Shown here: piece by piece, positions 14,051-22,409 of the stretch | Layout: every line of letters begins with the position of its first letter | How positions within the stretch are numbered: the stretch's first letter is position 1 | From: a virus | Strand: one strand, 5' to 3' | IMG/VR virus record: IMGVR_UViG_3300031215_000045 | Span: 1 to 32,122 of that record | Length of the DNA stretch: 32,122 nucleotides | The notes under the pieces: generated by a model | Databases searched by the model: none | Seen by the model: only the letters and a program-made list of their open reading frames with translations | Told to the model about the DNA's origin: nothing | Position numbers and translations under genes: made by a program

Positions 14051-16597
14051 ATGGCAAATGGTGAAAACGTGGGTGACTTAGTAGTTCGGCTTCGCGCTGA
14101 GAACAAAGAACTTCTGTCCGCCCTAAAGGAAAGTGAAAAAGGCGTCAATGGGCTATTAAAGGAGATTGCAAGGTCTAATGGAGAAATAGAAAAATCCAAC
14201 GCCAGCATGAATAGCAAAATGCAGAAGCAAATGGATGCTACTGCGAGAAAAGTAAAGACAAAAACTAGGACAATGGCAGACGCTTTTAAGTCTATGTCAA
14301 CTATTGCTGGCGGTTTCATACAGGCGCAGTTAATGATGAGATTGGCGGCTGTTCCTGGGCAATTGATTAATAGCACTAAAGAGGCCGTTTTAGCGTATGA
14401 TAGAATTCAACTAAGATTGCGTTTTGTTATGAAAAGCGCTGAGGCGGCACAGACAGCTTTCCGTGACTTAGACGCAGTTACAAGGAAGTATGGTGTAAGC
14501 CTACAAGCTTCGGCACAATTCTATTCATCTTTCTTGGCGGCAACAGATGCCACTAATATCAGCCTTGCCCAAAGTAAAGAGTTGTTCCTAGGAACAACTC
14601 AAGCGGCTGTCGCCCTACAAATGACGACAGATCAGACTAAAGCGTCTTTCCGCGCATTCCAACAAATGGCTTCTAAAGGGCGAGTGGCTGCGGAAGAGTT
14701 GCGGGGGCAGTTGGGTGAAGCTCTTCCTGGTGCGCTTGGTATAGCGGCACGTTCCATGAACATGCCTATTGAGCAATTATCTAAGATAATGGAAAAAGGA
14801 GAGCTACTTGCTGAAGACCTTTTGCCAGCAATGGGCAGGGAGCTTCAGCGGGTATTTTCTGGCTCTGCCCTAGATGCATCCGAAACACTACTTGCCAATT
14901 TAAACAGAATTGAAAACTCATCGTTCCAACTACTTGCTGGTTTTGGTAAAGACCATGAAGGTATTTTAACACCAGCACTCAAATACATAGATGAGTTTTT
15001 AGTCAAGTGGCACTTTTGGAGAGCCTCTACAGGTGATATATCTAATAATGTGTTAGGGGATATGCAGGCCATAGCAGTTGCTGCCAAGCAGCTAGAGGAT
15101 TCTAGTTGGCAGGCATCTCTCAAAAGAGTAGACCACTCTTTATTTGGTGGCTTTAAAAACACCATAAATAATGCAATAAACCCCGATGAAAGTTCTGATT
15201 CCGTAAAAGCGCAAGAAGAGCTAATGGCTGTTATTTCCAGAGCTTCTATGAAAGAGCTTGCTAGACAACAAAGGTATTTGGCTGGACTAGACAGTAGGAC
15301 AAAAGTGGAGCAATTAATTCTTGATACTATCAACGAAGAGTATGATACAAAAATATTCATTCATAATGAGATGCAGAAAGCTTTGGCTTTGGGGTATAAA
15401 ATGAATGCCAGCGAAAAAGAAGGTGCTTTGATATGGGCAGGAATTCTTGGTATGCATCAAGAGGTATACAGCCTTATCACTCAAATGGAAACAGAGTATG
15501 CTGATATAGAAAAGCACAATGTAGAGGCTGCCAATGCAGTAGCCCGCATACAAGAAGAGCTTGGAAAAGAGGCTTCGTTTAAACAAATGAATCAGTTCGA
15601 AAGAATAAATTTTCTTACAAAAGAAATAGAAGCCACTGCTAAGAAAATAACCGAAACCAATGCAGACGATTTTGCATCTCTAAGAACAAAAAGAGAAGCC
15701 TTAGCCGCTTTGATCAAGGAATACACTAGGTTGTATAGGCTACGGCAGAGAGAGGCAGACAGAGAGGCTGTAGTAGAAAAATCATCTACGTATACAAGCG
15801 CGACAGTAGACACTAGCGCAATTGATAATAGAGTACGGCAACAATCGGAGCTTGAAAAACTCCAGGAAGAGTGGACTACAATAGCCGATGCCTACCAAGC
15901 GTATAGAGATGAAATCAACACCATTTTCAAAGACAGTGAAGCCGAGCGTGAAGCTGAAATGACTCGTATAAATAAGCAGGAGGCGAATGCTCGTAAAGCA
16001 TTCCAAATGGCGCAAGCCAGAGTTCAATTACAGACAGCATCTACTTTATTCGGTGACCTTACATCTATAGCCCAAACCTTTGCGGGAGAGCAAAGCGGAA
16101 TATACAAATCAATGTTTTTGGCTAGCAAGGCGTTTGCTATAGCTGATGCACTAATCAGCATACAGCAGGGCATGGCTGCAGCACTAAAGCTAGGCTTTCC
16201 CCTAGGGCTTGGCGCAATGGCCTCTGTCGCCGCCGCAGGGGCTAGCATTGCAAGCAATATGCAAAGTATAAGCATGGCTAGCTTCGAGGGCGGTGGTTTT
16301 ACAGGAAGAGGGGATAGAGTTGGGGGAATGGACGGTAAAGGCGGAAGAATGGCAATGCTCCACCCAAATGAAAAAGTCACTGATCTTACTAGAAATAAAG
16401 GCGGTAGCGGTATGACCGTTATTGTAAATAATCTTCCAGGCCAAGACGCCGATACTTTTTCTAGTGTAGATGGCAAAACAATGGAAATCACAATAAAAAG
16501 AACCAAACAAGAAATTGCTTCTGAAATACAACGAGGCGCGGGCAGTATCAATAAAGCTTTAGACGTGAGAGATCGTAGAACAGGAGCTCGCAAATAA
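14051..16597 (+). CDS. Tail tape measure protein
   Basis: An 848-residue protein that sets tail length; at roughly 0.15 nm per residue the tail would be about 125 nm. It begins with a long coiled coil (VRLRAENKELLSALKESEKG), then has the conserved tape-measure N domain at about residues 105-290 (AYDRIQLRLRFVMKSAEAAQ to LPAMGRELQRVFSGSALDAS), further coiled coil to about 670, hydrophobic Gly/Ala-rich helices near 700-750, and a Gly-rich C-terminal block (FEGGGFTGRGDRVGGMDGKG) often seen at tape-measure ends. No embedded peptidase is recognised. Confidence 0.95.
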   Translation: MANGENVGDLVVRLRAENKELLSALKESEKGVNGLLKEIARSNGEIEKSNASMNSKMQKQMDATARKVKTKTRTMADAFKSMSTIAGGFIQAQLMMRLAAVPGQLINSTKEAVLAYDRIQLRLRFVMKSAEAAQTAFRDLDAVTRKYGVSLQASAQFYSSFLAATDATNISLAQSKELFLGTTQAAVALQMTTDQTKASFRAFQQMASKGRVAAEELRGQLGEALPGALGIAARSMNMPIEQLSKIMEKGELLAEDLLPAMGRELQRVFSGSALDASETLLANLNRIENSSFQLLAGFGKDHEGILTPALKYIDEFLVKWHFWRASTGDISNNVLGDMQAIAVAAKQLEDSSWQASLKRVDHSLFGGFKNTINNAINPDESSDSVKAQEELMAVISRASMKELARQQRYLAGLDSRTKVEQLILDTINEEYDTKIFIHNEMQKALALGYKMNASEKEGALIWAGILGMHQEVYSLITQMETEYADIEKHNVEAANAVARIQEELGKEASFKQMNQFERINFLTKEIEATAKKITETNADDFASLRTKREALAALIKEYTRLYRLRQREADREAVVEKSSTYTSATVDTSAIDNRVRQQSELEKLQEEWTTIADAYQAYRDEINTIFKDSEAEREAEMTRINKQEANARKAFQMAQARVQLQTASTLFGDLTSIAQTFAGEQSGIYKSMFLASKAFAIADALISIQQGMAAALKLGFPLGLGAMASVAAAGASIASNMQSISMASFEGGGFTGRGDRVGGMDGKGGRMAMLHPNEKVTDLTRNKGGSGMTVIVNNLPGQDADTFSSVDGKTMEITIKRTKQEIASEIQRGAGSINKALDVRDRRTGARK

Positions 16598-16598
16598 A

Positions 16599-17096
16599 AT
16601 GACACAAGCCTATCCAGCTTACGCCTTACCTCTTCCTCGAGAAGTTTACAGCCTAGAGGAAGAAAACAATGTCATACGCACAGCGTTCGAAGGCGGGCGT
16701 TACCGCCAGCGCAATAAGTATGAGCACAATTTAAAAATGCTCAATGTTACTTGGTCTTTCACTTATGAGCAATTCCTAATGTGGCGTGTTTTCTTGGTGG
16801 AGGGCATTGCTAATGGCGCTGACTATTTTACAATGGAGCTGTTGATAGACGATGTGCTAGATATTAAAACTGTCCGTATCGTAGAAGGAACTTACAAAGC
16901 GCAAAAAAGTGACAACAGGTATGTTGTCACTGCCGCCCTAGAACTAGAAAACCTAGAACTTGGGGCATACCCAGGCCTGTTTTCTATATACGAAGCACTG
17001 GCCCCTGACTTTGACGGGGTGGAGGCTTTGGCGCGTATAAGTTTATTACACGAATTAGTTCACACTACATTACCACAATCAGCAACATTGCCTTAA
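16599..17096 (+). CDS. Minor tail protein, gpM-like
   Basis: A 165-residue protein starting one base after the tape measure stop. The pattern NVTWSFTYEQFLMWRVFLVEG, then ADYFTMELLIDD and VRIVEGTYKAQ, resembles distal tail proteins that usually sit between the tape measure and the DUF1833 gene. Here fibre and lysis genes have been placed between it and that usual partner. Name assigned by position and general pattern. Confidence 0.65.
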   Translation: MTQAYPAYALPLPREVYSLEEENNVIRTAFEGGRYRQRNKYEHNLKMLNVTWSFTYEQFLMWRVFLVEGIANGADYFTMELLIDDVLDIKTVRIVEGTYKAQKSDNRYVVTAALELENLELGAYPGLFSIYEALAPDFDGVEALARISLLHELVHTTLPQSATLP

Positions 17097-17140
17097 AATT
17101 AAGGCTTGCACAACTATAACAATAAAATATATAAAACAAT

Positions 17141-19546
17141 ATGCCAACACTAGGAGAAAGGTTAATAACCGCAGTTCAACAATTAGAAGTCGATTCTGCA
17201 CTGTTTAAACAGTTTACTCAAGGGGACGGTAGCGTAACTGTCACAACCGAAGGGGGCAGTTACCCATCACTTCAACGCTACATTGAGCAGGTGTTTAAAT
17301 GGCGAGGTTCATACGCTAGTGGCGAAGACTATGTGCTTGGGCAAACTTTCAAGGAAGGCTATGCGGCTTACCGTGTTACAACGAGTTTCACATCAACCAC
17401 TTTCGGGGATGATGCGGCAAACTATGAACTTTGGTTTGATTTCACCAATGTTGTGACCGACGCAGAGGACGCACGCGACGCTTCACAAGCGGTCCTTGAC
17501 GAATTTACAACCTTGTATCTTGGCGCTAAAGATACAGACCCCGCACTCGACAACGATGGGGACTCTCTCGCTGATGGCGCTATGTATTGGAACTCTACTT
17601 CCAATGTGCTCAAATTTTACGATCTTGAGAATACCATCTGGGCTGACCCTACTATAGACGGTCAATTGAGTGCTGATGCAGCCGCTGCGAGTGCAGCGGT
17701 AGCCAATGCAGCTACGGCTACCAAGGCGGATAGGGATATGCTAAACGTTGACAACAACAGCATCGGGACAGCTTTGTTGAGTACCCAAGTGATGGCGTTG
17801 CTTAATGCTATCAACACTAGCTCAGGTTACATCCGTGAGGGGCAGTTTGACGCATCGGGTGGTATCTACCCAGTTGATGCCACGGGCGACATGTCGAGCT
17901 ACACAGCTTCACGCTCAGCTTGGTATACGACAGTAGCTGGGGTAGTAGGCGGTCGCTCCCATGCGGTAGGCGATTGGGTCATTTGGAATGGGGGCGTTGC
18001 AGATGCCATCGGGTCTTGGGATAAAGATGAATCCCCAACTTTGAATATACCAGATAGCACCATAACTAAAGCAATGTTATCCGCTGTGGTGAAAAACTTA
18101 ATGCTCGAAGAAGAGCCTTATGCTAATTTTCATAAACTTTGGGAGGTCAACGGTAAAGCTCTGGGTGGAATTAAAACTTCGGGTGAGTGGTTTATCCCGC
18201 ACGCAGAGATTGCTGGGGCAAGCGAAACTACTGACAGCAGTTTCGCAAATGTGGTGCTAGCTTATCGGATTGAAGACAAAGTAGTTTTTTACATCCGCGA
18301 CAATGGCCAAGTGTTTATCCCACAATTAGTTTTAAATCTAAACATTAATGAGGATTTTAAATTTGTTGAACGGTTAGCGCTGGCTAACTCGAATTACCCT
18401 GATGCTGTGCTTAAAACTGGCGTGACACCTTTTACCATTACAGGCAAATTTCCTGTTGAACCATTGTTTGTTGTGTCATTTCAGGATGACGACGCTATCG
18501 ACAACCCCACTGATTCTGGACACGGCAAAAGTGGTGGTTTTTTCTCACGCGCCCGACCAGTCCTAAAACAGTTTGGGATGACCGCAAGCGAGGGGGTAAT
18601 CATGCGGCCACAGTGGGATGACACTCTATCGTCGCAAGCTTCGTATATACAATCTAGAGCTGTCCAGAATGTGGAAGGTTGGGAGCTGACTAACCACAGC
18701 CGAAACCATACTGTGCCATCAAGTTCAGGCTACGACCCTTACGAGGAGTGGGTGCGGTCGGTGGATGTGGCCAAGTCAGGCGGTATGCATTTTAAGAATG
18801 CTGTGTATCCTGGAGGCCACTCAAGTCATGAGATGCGTGAGGTGGTGAGGATTCGGCATCGCTGCGGTCAAGGAATCAATGACTTCGGGATGCAAAGCTC
18901 TTACTTTAACCGATCACCTTTAATCTCCTATAACCTAGTTCGCTACGTTCTGGACGCATCTGGGGGGTTTGGATCCAACCAAGTTGCGCCCCACGCTGAA
19001 CGTCAACTAGCTAGCTGGAAGTCCATGATTGATCAAGGGATCGCACTCAAAAACGCTGGGCAACGGGTATGGTTAATCCTAGAATCTCACTGGTATAAAG
19101 GAGAGTGGACAAACTGGAACACAGCGGGGGCTTTAGCTGACACCTATGCAGGGGGAGCCCTTCCAAGCGACCCGTCAACGTGGGGTGCGGGTGAAGCCGC
19201 TTACGATTCTGATTGGGTTATTCAAACCTTAAAAGACGGATCAGGGAATATCGTAACACCAACTGGCGAACTGACTAAGGCGGATTGTGCCGTTCCTGAT
19301 GGTTGGCGTCCGCAGAACGACTGTCGCCTGCACGACCTTTACGAACTGTGTGCATACATGCAGGCCGCGTCAGACGATGTGACGGTCGTAAACACCGACC
19401 GCGCAATGGATTTGATGGCTAACATCGCAGACGTTGGAGATTTTACAAATGGTGGATTAGGTCGAGGTGACCCTGAAGCTGTTTTAAACTATCCTCACTA
19501 CGTAGTGGGAGCAGACGGTAGGTCGTCATTCAACCCTTCACTGTAA
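17141..19546 (+). CDS. Tail fibre with NodB-like polysaccharide deacetylase domain
   Basis: An 801-residue protein. The N-terminal ~400 residues look like a fibre: SYASGEDYVLGQTFKEGYAA binding-type repeats, an Asp-rich DPALDNDGDSLADGAMYWNS block and an Ala-rich coiled coil near residue 185. From about residue 435 it has the order of a carbohydrate esterase 4/NodB fold: acidic motif 1 in FVVSFQDDDAID (D449-D451), motif 2 HSRNH (H519, H523), motif 3-like YPGGH (556-560), and a late His in ILESHW (H650). Such enzymes remove N- or O-acetyl groups from surface polysaccharides with a metal ion. It likely recognises and trims host capsule or exopolysaccharide during adsorption. Confidence 0.75.
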   Translation: MPTLGERLITAVQQLEVDSALFKQFTQGDGSVTVTTEGGSYPSLQRYIEQVFKWRGSYASGEDYVLGQTFKEGYAAYRVTTSFTSTTFGDDAANYELWFDFTNVVTDAEDARDASQAVLDEFTTLYLGAKDTDPALDNDGDSLADGAMYWNSTSNVLKFYDLENTIWADPTIDGQLSADAAAASAAVANAATATKADRDMLNVDNNSIGTALLSTQVMALLNAINTSSGYIREGQFDASGGIYPVDATGDMSSYTASRSAWYTTVAGVVGGRSHAVGDWVIWNGGVADAIGSWDKDESPTLNIPDSTITKAMLSAVVKNLMLEEEPYANFHKLWEVNGKALGGIKTSGEWFIPHAEIAGASETTDSSFANVVLAYRIEDKVVFYIRDNGQVFIPQLVLNLNINEDFKFVERLALANSNYPDAVLKTGVTPFTITGKFPVEPLFVVSFQDDDAIDNPTDSGHGKSGGFFSRARPVLKQFGMTASEGVIMRPQWDDTLSSQASYIQSRAVQNVEGWELTNHSRNHTVPSSSGYDPYEEWVRSVDVAKSGGMHFKNAVYPGGHSSHEMREVVRIRHRCGQGINDFGMQSSYFNRSPLISYNLVRYVLDASGGFGSNQVAPHAERQLASWKSMIDQGIALKNAGQRVWLILESHWYKGEWTNWNTAGALADTYAGGALPSDPSTWGAGEAAYDSDWVIQTLKDGSGNIVTPTGELTKADCAVPDGWRPQNDCRLHDLYELCAYMQAASDDVTVVNTDRAMDLMANIADVGDFTNGGLGRGDPEAVLNYPHYVVGADGRSSFNPSL

Positions 19547-19565
19547 AACTTAGAGACAATATATT

Positions 19566-20543
19566 ATGGCAAAAGTAATCAAACTATCAGGTGCGCTCAC
19601 TGGGAATCTTGCGTTTCCCACAATATCCAAATTTGGTTTTGGGCTAAACGAGGTTGTTCAAAGCTATCTTTCGCGTATGGATGCTGCGGGCATGGCATGG
19701 ACAACCGATCAAACCACAGCTTGGAACACGTTTGCCCTTGAAGGTGTGAACAGTGGTTGGCTTAGCAAGCTAATGGCTGTCTACCCCATGTTTGGCGATA
19801 GCGTAGCAGCGGCGAGGATACCATTTACTAGCCCTCTAAATACAAATGCCATATTGGAGCACCCATCAACCGACCCTACTAGTCTCTACCATGCAGCCGC
19901 AAATGGTATGTATGAGGGTGTTTTTGGTTTTGCCACCACATCGACAACGACGAATGAGCGTGTCTTGATCGACCTGACTGTTTCCCAGCAGATTCAAAAA
20001 TCGGGTGCATTTGCCAACGGTGGAGTAAATGCAGGCGGGTTCCATTTCGTCTGGAACGCTTTTGCAGACTCGGCTAGGCTTCGGGCTGGATCATTAGGTC
20101 GGCGTGATGGATCGACAGCATCATTTGGAACTAACGCGATTTCTGGGGGTGCGGGAACCCTTAGCTTAATGACTCTTAATGATGGGGCAAACAGATCGAC
20201 ACCAGCAAGCTACGATGAGTCAAGCGACCGCGTGTTACTAGTTAGTCAAGATGCCCCAACACAGACCGATGGCGACAAAAAAATCCTCGCAGGTTCTCCC
20301 ACAAATCTCGTAGCGGCGACAGGAACGACTCTAGGACCCATAACACCCGACGCAGACACGTTGGCGACTAAATTTGGCGTCAACTGTCGTGCTCAAGCGC
20401 TCGGAGCACCTGCTGTGTATGACAGATTAGACCCCGCCGTCCGTGTTAAATGGGTCGGGTTAGACGATGGCTCAATGACAGCAGCGATGCAGTTATCAAT
20501 GGCAACTGCCATCTTGGAGCTTAAAGCCTCACTTTACGCTTAA
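19566..20543 (+). CDS. Tail appendage protein, possible jelly-roll/lectin-like
   Basis: A 325-residue protein, rich in Gly, Ser, Thr and Ala, without signal peptide. The segment SGWLSKLMAVYPMFGDSVAA (near residues 62-81) followed by a short beta-rich region resembles a domain frequent in phage and prophage tail proteins, where a KMKAIYPM-like stretch precedes a concanavalin/jelly-roll-type fold. It follows the deacetylase fibre closely and likely forms part of the same appendage, perhaps the receptor-binding tip. This is inference from pattern memory. Confidence 0.55.
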   Translation: MAKVIKLSGALTGNLAFPTISKFGFGLNEVVQSYLSRMDAAGMAWTTDQTTAWNTFALEGVNSGWLSKLMAVYPMFGDSVAAARIPFTSPLNTNAILEHPSTDPTSLYHAAANGMYEGVFGFATTSTTTNERVLIDLTVSQQIQKSGAFANGGVNAGGFHFVWNAFADSARLRAGSLGRRDGSTASFGTNAISGGAGTLSLMTLNDGANRSTPASYDESSDRVLLVSQDAPTQTDGDKKILAGSPTNLVAATGTTLGPITPDADTLATKFGVNCRAQALGAPAVYDRLDPAVRVKWVGLDDGSMTAAMQLSMATAILELKASLYA

Positions 20544-20569
20544 ATACGTGGTCCGGGGTATTAACTAAT

Positions 20570-20728
20570 ATGACAAACATTGACTTATCTAAATCGTATA
20601 TACCAACTGTTCTGGTTGTGAGCTTTGCTATTGCCGTCTTAGCTGGGTTGTCCGCTTTTGCAACTTATAATGCCAAGGTCGCAGCCGTCGAAGCTGCGAC
20701 CACAGACGAAGGACTGAACGCAATCTAG
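20570..20728 (+). CDS. Small single-span membrane protein
   Basis: A 52-residue protein with one hydrophobic segment (IPTVLVVSFAIAVLAGLSAF, about residues 11-30) and a short Ala/Glu-rich tail. It is two bases before the next membrane gene. Size and position at the start of the lysis cassette make a small holin or holin partner possible. No family is recognised. Confidence 0.65.
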   Translation: MTNIDLSKSYIPTVLVVSFAIAVLAGLSAFATYNAKVAAVEAATTDEGLNAI

Positions 20729-20730
20729 TT

Positions 20731-21150
20731 ATGACCGAGCCAAACCACGACCACCGAATCACGACTGTAGAGGGCCGCACTAAAACGCTGGAGGCCAACT
20801 TTAACGCGTTTACGGGTCGCTACGAGCAGGACAGAAAAGACGACAAAAACACGTCTGATCTGATGTTTACGAAACTCAATGAGATCGCAAACGACCAGTC
20901 ACAGCAGGAGGGCAGTCGCGGTAGAATCTCAGGGGCGTTGCTACTCACCGTGATTGCAGTCGTTGTAACCGTCGTTGTGCCTGCCACCGGACTGCTGGCG
21001 TCATTTGTTTGGCAGGTCGTAACTCCCATCGCTCAGATTGTAGAAGAGGAAAAAACAACCCGCACTAAAAACCATGAGCAACTCATAGACGTGCGCATCA
21101 ACCAAGCCCGTATCGACGAGCGGCAGCAATTTATCCTACAAAATCCATGA
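20731..21150 (+). CDS. Coiled-coil membrane protein, holin-accessory-like
   Basis: A 139-residue protein with an N-terminal coiled coil (about residues 8-58), one long membrane segment (about 67-97, with a central Pro that may split it into a hairpin), and a charged C-terminal helix. The layout resembles XhlA-type hemolysin/holin accessory proteins and other phage membrane proteins next to endolysins; an inner-membrane spanin is an alternative. It overlaps the next gene by four bases (ATGA). Confidence 0.65.
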   Translation: MTEPNHDHRITTVEGRTKTLEANFNAFTGRYEQDRKDDKNTSDLMFTKLNEIANDQSQQEGSRGRISGALLLTVIAVVVTVVVPATGLLASFVWQVVTPIAQIVEEEKTTRTKNHEQLIDVRINQARIDERQQFILQNP

Positions 21151-21620
21151 AAACATTTACTATATCAGAATTTAGGGCAGCGGCACACGAGGAATACCCA
21201 AATGCAGTAATCTCTTTGTTTGATCGTGACAGGCATGTGTTGACAAAAGCAGCTTGGAATAAGCTGCACAGAGATTTTGTGTTCTTACTACAAACGGAAG
21301 GATTATCCGAATATGGCATCAGCCTGTCGAAAGGTGAGGATCAAAGATTTGAAATCAATGACTGCGATGATTACATGATCCACTTTATGTCATACGTCAG
21401 TAAGCGTCACGCAAAAACTCCAGGAGTTACAAACGCACTTGCCAAACTTTGTATGCTCTATAATGTTGAAGGTGATCCACGAAGAGCACACGCCATCATT
21501 GCACCATTTTTTATTGAGCGGGACAACTTAGTTTGCCGCGCACTAGAACCACAACCCAACGGAGGATTATTCAGATGCACATTACCAGAAAGACACTCTT
21601 GTTACTCGCTCTTTGGGTAG
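21147..21620 (+). CDS. Candidate papain/transglutaminase-like hydrolase (possible endolysin)
   Basis: A 157-residue protein. The arrangement NDCDDYMIHF (C73), RRAHAII (H115) and RALEPQPNGG (E134) resembles the Cys-His-acid order of papain-like/transglutaminase-like folds. A Cys-Asp-Asp, His-Ala, Glu-Pro-Gln pattern is familiar from phage proteins of unknown role. In this position it could be the endolysin or another lysis enzyme, since no classical lysozyme or amidase is seen in the window. It overlaps the gene before by four bases, and the small lipoprotein gene is nested in its 3' end. The fold call is inference. Confidence 0.4.
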   Translation: MKTFTISEFRAAAHEEYPNAVISLFDRDRHVLTKAAWNKLHRDFVFLLQTEGLSEYGISLSKGEDQRFEINDCDDYMIHFMSYVSKRHAKTPGVTNALAKLCMLYNVEGDPRRAHAIIAPFFIERDNLVCRALEPQPNGGLFRCTLPERHSCYSLFG

Positions 21621-21691
21621 CTAGCTTCACGGCTGGTTGCTCCACAAGTGATAACGCAATACAACCGATACCAGACTCATATTATGAATAA
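21575..21691 (+). CDS. Tiny nested lipoprotein, possible outer-membrane spanin
   Basis: A 38-residue protein whose start lies inside the 3' end of the preceding gene in another frame. GGAGGA at 21561-21566 is the best Shine-Dalgarno in the window, 8 bases before the ATG. It has a basic start (MHITRKT), a hydrophobic core and a lipobox TAGC, giving a mature lipoprotein of about 17 residues. Very short nested lipoproteins in lysis regions are typical of Rz1-type outer-membrane spanins, implying a Gram-negative host. Confidence 0.65.
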   Translation: MHITRKTLLLLALWVASFTAGCSTSDNAIQPIPDSYYE

Positions 21692-22067
21692 AATAATCAT
21701 GCTATTATTACTATCTTGCTGCCTAGCGGTGACGGGGTGTAACACCATCAATCAATGGACGGAAGATAATCCAACAGAAGCGCAGTATGCAAAAAATGTT
21801 CTCCTGACTGGGCTTTACTTTGTTGCGGCAAACAACCCAAAAGTCAGCGCCTACAAAGAGCAGATCGCAGAGCTCATTAAATCACAAGGCAACGTGACGC
21901 CAGAACGCCTTGCACTGACCCTTCAGCAAGAGCTGGGGCGTTACTTAGACAAAGCGACACAGGACGAACTATACTCTATATGGGTAGAAGAACTGCAAAA
22001 TACAAAGTCAAACTTCCCCGCCAATGGCCTTTACTCACTCCAACTAGCTGACTCTCTGGATATATGA
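21684..22067 (+). CDS. Lipoprotein in lysis cassette
   Basis: A 127-residue lipoprotein. From ATG 21684, which overlaps the stop of the tiny lipoprotein gene, it has a signal sequence MNKIIMLLLLSCCLAVTGC with a VTGC lipobox and cleavage before C19. The mature part is helical (YAKNVLLTGLYFVAANNPKV, then a Gln/Leu-rich helix). An upstream in-frame ATG at 21648 would bury the signal sequence and is less likely. The role may be spanin, superinfection exclusion or structural; not known. Overlaps the next start by four bases. Confidence 0.7.
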   Translation: MNKIIMLLLLSCCLAVTGCNTINQWTEDNPTEAQYAKNVLLTGLYFVAANNPKVSAYKEQIAELIKSQGNVTPERLALTLQQELGRYLDKATQDELYSIWVEELQNTKSNFPANGLYSLQLADSLDI

Positions 22068-22330
22068 AATACTTCCTACTACTAATCTTATCTTGTTGTA
22101 CCTTGGCGGCACAAGAACTCAATCTTACACCAGAACTACTGGAAAAACCATTCTTTGAGTGGGAATGGAACATCACAACCTTACTTGTGATCTCCATGTT
22201 TGCAGGGCGCGTTATCAACTACGCAAAGGTCAACGGAGGCATCAGAGGCCTTGGCCGAGCTTTGTGGTTTGGTGGCATTGTAGGCGAGAATACTCCGAAA
22301 CAAAAAGATGGCAAGAGCGGCAAAGTTTAA
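22064..22330 (+). CDS. Small membrane protein with N-terminal signal
   Basis: An 88-residue protein. Residues 1-16 are a hydrophobic signal with two adjacent cysteines (SCC, residues 10-12), possibly an early lipobox. A second hydrophobic segment lies at about 36-52 (NITTLLVISMFAGRVINYAK), and the C-terminus is basic. A holin or spanin component is possible from position. A terminator-like inverted repeat follows ten bases after the stop. Confidence 0.6.
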   Translation: MKYFLLLILSCCTLAAQELNLTPELLEKPFFEWEWNITTLLVISMFAGRVINYAKVNGGIRGLGRALWFGGIVGENTPKQKDGKSGKV

Positions 22331-22339
22331 GCCTACAGG

Positions 22340-22397
22340 CGAAAAAGAGAACCCAGTGCAAGCATGGTATGATGCCCTTGCACTGGGCTCTTTTTCG
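22340..22397 (+). terminator. Long near-perfect inverted repeat, probable bidirectional terminator
   Basis: The left arm (22340-22362) begins CGAAAAAGAG and ends CCCAGTGCAAG. The right arm (22377-22397) is its reverse complement apart from two extra A in the left arm. That gives about 21 paired bases around a 14-base loop, with a T5 run in the right arm and the matching A5 in the left, so it can act in both directions. It begins ten bases after a stop codon and ends 12 bases before the ATG preferred for the DUF1353 gene. Confidence 0.75.
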
Positions 22398-22409
22398 GGC
22401 AACCCCCCT

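Noticed and set aside
16024-16605. 193-residue leftward ORF opposite the tape measure
   Set aside because: Antisense to a clear tape measure gene; hydrophobic composition comes from the reversed Ala/Gly-rich codons.
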